Positions 14,449 through 15,831 of a stretch of 15,831 bases of DNA are shown here, in pieces; position 1 is the first letter of the stretch; each line of letters opens with the position of its first letter. A program made the position numbers and the translations under genes. The notes beneath the pieces are model-generated. The model searched no databases. It was not told the origin of the DNA and saw nothing but the letters and a program-made list of their open reading frames with translations. The DNA lies in the NCBI GenBank assembly GCA_964428055.1, contig CAYRWM010000036.1:1-15831 (forward strand), in the 5' to 3' direction. The stretch comes from CAYRWM01 sp964428055 (GTDB lineage: Bacteria > Bacillota > Clostridia > Christensenellales > Christensenellaceae).

Positions 14449-14890
14449 CAGCTGCTTCGCGCACGAACAATCCTTCTGAAAAAGCAATTGGCACAAGTAT
14501 GTCCAGCATCTCCGCAGGAGGATTATACAGCGACATATATAAATCTCCGCCGTTCAGCGCAACGAGCGCTTCCGCGGCCGGGAAAAGGAAATTGACATAT
14601 CCGCGTTTTGTATGTTCTTTTATAGTTGCTGAAAGCATTTCAGGCTCCGGTGCTTCAACCCACCCGTTTCCGCTGTCAAAAGCCATATCGTAATAGCAGC
14701 TGAGTTTGATCAGCACCGCGGTAAACTTCGCGTAGAGAGCTTCTATGCCGGGACCGCTCATATAATAGCGTTCGACACTAAAGTAATTGCTTCCGCTCTT
14801 CTCGGGCACCTGCTTAGGCAAAAAGTCAATGACCCAGCACTGTTTTTCAAACATTTCGCCGGCCATGCTGTCCAATTCCGTTTGTTTCAT
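14441..14890 (-). CDS. Conserved-looking 149-aa soluble protein, unknown family
   Basis: I cannot assign a function. The protein is soluble, mixed alpha/beta, with no signal peptide or membrane helix. Segments that look conserved: WVIDFLPKQVP (19-29), SNYFSVERYYM (34-44), a helix AKFTAVLIKLSCYYDMAF (54-71) and a charged-poor C-terminal half ending in LFVREAAVI. It has a strong ribosome binding site, GGAG seven bases before the ATG. Codon use (ATA, AGA) matches its neighbours, and there is no overlapping better frame, so it is very likely a real gene. The next gene downstream is the editing protein, 33 bases away. Small stand-alone proteins with an LPKQVP motif exist in Clostridia as I remember, but I recall no characterised member. 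Confidence 0.75.
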   Translation of the reverse strand: MKQTELDSMAGEMFEKQCWVIDFLPKQVPEKSGSNYFSVERYYMSGPGIEALYAKFTAVLIKLSCYYDMAFDSGNGWVEAPEPEMLSATIKEHTKRGYVNFLFPAAEALVALNGGDLYMSLYNPPAEMLDILVPIAFSEGLFVREAAVI

Positions 14891-14950
14891 CGTGTTTCTC
14901 CGGTTCTGTCTACTGCTTCTCTACCTGTTTATGATACACCATTTTGAGTA

Positions 14951-14978
14951 TTTATAATAATAAGAATGCATATGTCGA
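14951..14978 (-). promoter_or_regulatory. Possible promoter of the 149-aa gene
   Basis: Minus-strand TCGACA (14973-14978), 16 bases, TATAAA (14951-14956). It would give a leader of about 55 bases. The rest of the gap 14891-15053 shows nothing else I can name. Confidence 0.35.
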
Positions 14979-15053
14979 AAACCAGAACGCCATAAGCATT
15001 TTGCTCTGCGAAACATAAACAGTAACAATCCGCAGAAGGAAGTTGGCAGAATA

Positions 15054-15089
15054 CAAAAAAAGAAGCGGCAGATTTCTCTGTCCGCTTCT
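15054..15089 (-). terminator. Terminator after the membrane-protein fragment
   Basis: Minus-strand stem AGAAGCGG/CCGCTTCT (15082-15089 with 15061-15068), extended by an inner 4-bp CAGA/TCTG after a one-base bulge, then a run of seven T. It lies about 13 bases after the stop at 15103. Confidence 0.85.
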
Positions 15090-15102
15090 TCTTAACGTTG
15101 CT

Positions 15103-15330
15103 TTATGCAACGGCGGTATCGTTATCTTCACCTTTGGTCATGCTTCTGATTGCCATAACTGCTATTACCGCGTTTACCGCTGCTATTATCAGCATCATTA
15201 CCGTCCATTTGTCCGCAAGTATCATGGAACCAGCCAGGTTCTGTGTGAGTGCGAACACTATAGCTGCCGCAACAGTAGGTATGATACTGAGGAACATCAT
15301 CAGCCTTTTGCCGGCGTTTGCTTTGCCGCC
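15103..15330 (-). pseudogene. 3' remnant of a second copy of the small membrane protein
   Basis: The frame reads KANAGKRLMMFL, then a helix, then MILADKWT and a helix with IAAVNAVI, and ends in a charged tail (GEDNDTAVA). It aligns with residues about 63-135 of the intact protein at 12654-13061 (RANGRKLKYILM..., MILADRWT, IAAVNAVI). Homology stops near 15330, where the upstream frame becomes an out-of-frame reading of the sensor fragment. The N-terminal two helices are missing. A 65-aa two-helix protein could still be made from ATG 15300, but no ribosome binding site is evident. Most likely a deletion remnant; the original terminator is kept. Confidence 0.65.
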
Positions 15331-15668
15331 GTGCCCTGTTTCGGAAGAGTAGAGAGCCCTGTAAGCGTGTCCAGGAAAACCAGATGCGTTGAATTGTTTG
15401 CAAGCGTATTGGAGCCGCGGATATAATCTATAGCCTCGTTCATTGTCATGGCCCCGTTGTTGATATGCTTCGCCCAGACATCACAAATACGCTGCTCGCC
15501 TTCCAGATAGTTCTCCGTGACCTTTTCCATCGTGACAGTCGTTTTTTCAAAGTGTTCGATCTGTCTCTGGTAAGAATCACTGTTTTCAAATCCGGAATAT
15601 ACCACAACAAAGATCAGTATGGCAGCTATAATGATTGCGTTGACAATGATAACAACACTTTTCTTTAT
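15300..15668 (-). pseudogene. 5' remnant of a membrane sensor, start codon ATA
   Basis: The frame reads a short basic start (KKS), one transmembrane helix (VVIIVNAIIIAAILIFVVV), then a helical extracytoplasmic region with YLEGEQRICDVWAKHINN, MTMNEAIDYIRG and LDTLTGLSTLPKQGT. From memory this pattern is found in the sensor regions of signalling proteins (histidine kinases or GGDEF proteins) of Lachnospiraceae. The frame stops at 15300 soon after LPKQGT, with no second transmembrane helix or output domain. At the expected start there is GGAG and then ATA-AAG-AAA rather than ATG-AAG-AAA. The only other starter is GTG 15605, which would cut off the membrane helix. Promoter-like sequence survives upstream. 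I read it as a broken gene. Confidence 0.62.
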
Positions 15669-15704
15669 GCTCCGGTCTCCAATGATAACTGGTGTTCAAA
15701 CAAA

Positions 15705-15734
15705 GTATACTTATATTCTAAACCAAGATTCAAG
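15705..15734 (-). promoter_or_regulatory. Promoter of the broken sensor gene
   Basis: Minus-strand TTGAAT, 18-base spacer, TATACT at about 15705-15710. The -10 lies in a 10-base palindrome AAGTATACTT (15703-15712). It is placed correctly to have transcribed the frame that begins at 15668. Confidence 0.45.
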
Positions 15735-15758
15735 ACAGCGCTACCCCTACTCGTAACA

Positions 15759-15802
15759 CAAAAAAAAGAGAAAGCCTGAACTGCTACCCGTTAAGTAGAC
15801 AG
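15759..15802 (-). terminator. Possible terminator of a gene to the right
   Basis: Minus-strand imperfect stem CTG-t-CTAC/GTAG-CAG (15796-15802 with 15781-15787 approximately), followed after some 12 bases by CTTTCTC and a run of eight T. The distance between stem and T run weakens the call. Confidence 0.35.
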
Positions 15803-15831
15803 GTAAAATAATTAAAGTCTTTATCTCCGGA
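15784..15831 (-). CDS. Possible last 15 codons of a gene entering from the right
   Basis: Read from the window edge on the minus strand, one frame is open for 15 codons (ending FNYFTCLLNG) and stops with TAG at 15784-15786, inside the possible terminator stem, as several genes here do. Another frame is open further, so the call is weak and no product can be named. Confidence 0.25.
   Translation of the reverse strand, partial: SGDKDFNYFTCLLNG

Noticed and set aside
15103..15779. Plus-strand frames across the right-hand end
   Set aside because: They are Cys/Tyr/His-rich antisense readings of the minus-strand remnants, with no homology or start signals.

Overview
The window reads as a bacterial chromosomal segment from an anaerobic Firmicute of the Clostridia, probably a Lachnospiraceae-like gut or rumen organism. 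The signs are AGGAGG-type ribosome binding sites, Gram-positive style lipoprotein and metal-resistance genes, sigma-70-like promoters often with a TGN-extended -10, heavy use of the Ile codon ATA and Arg codons AGG/AGA, and moderate GC. I see no rRNA, tRNA, CRISPR array, integrase or transposase. Placement below family level is inference.

Layout. (1) Bases 2-2272 hold a gene cut by the left edge. It fuses the end of a xylose-isomerase-like TIM barrel to a complete AMP-forming acyl-CoA ligase. Codon use changes abruptly inside the ligase between about 1310 and 1391, so the left 1.3 kb has a different origin from the rest, through recombination or an assembly chimera. (2) Bases 2328-5505 are a metal-homeostasis block: a MntP manganese exporter on the minus strand and, divergently, a three-gene operon of a CadC/SmtB-type repressor, a free-standing HMA metal-binding protein and a Zn/Cd/Pb P1B-type ATPase. 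A 13-bp-armed inverted repeat sits just after the operon's -10 box. (3) Bases 5533-10403, minus strand, hold a full-length PglX/BrxX-type adenine methyltransferase with no other BREX gene in view. Upstream of it is a lipoprotein with a Lys/Glu-rich stalk and Cys-pair repeats. The 80-base gap between them folds into two overlapping, mutually exclusive hairpins, one covering the pglX ribosome binding site. (4) Bases 10601-11758 encode an MFS transporter. (5) Bases 11802-15668 are a minus-strand run: a membrane-anchored alpha/beta hydrolase, a small four-helix membrane protein, an Sfp-type phosphopantetheinyl transferase translationally coupled to a YbaK/ProX-type tRNA-editing protein, a 149-aa protein of unknown family, and a gene graveyard. 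In the graveyard the 3' end of a second copy of the small membrane protein abuts the 5' part of a signalling-type membrane sensor whose start codon is ATA.

How the genes work together. The metal block is the clearest functional unit: free Zn/Cd/Pb would release the repressor and induce chaperone-like HMA protein and exporter, while MntP handles Mn. The editing protein and the phosphopantetheinyl transferase are co-translated. The other genes are single-gene units, mostly bounded by rho-independent terminators, two of them shared by convergent genes. I do not see a complete new multi-gene system. The most unusual items are the TIM-barrel/ligase fusion with its internal compositional break, the orphan PglX with its candidate RBS switch, and the deletion scar near 15.3 kb.
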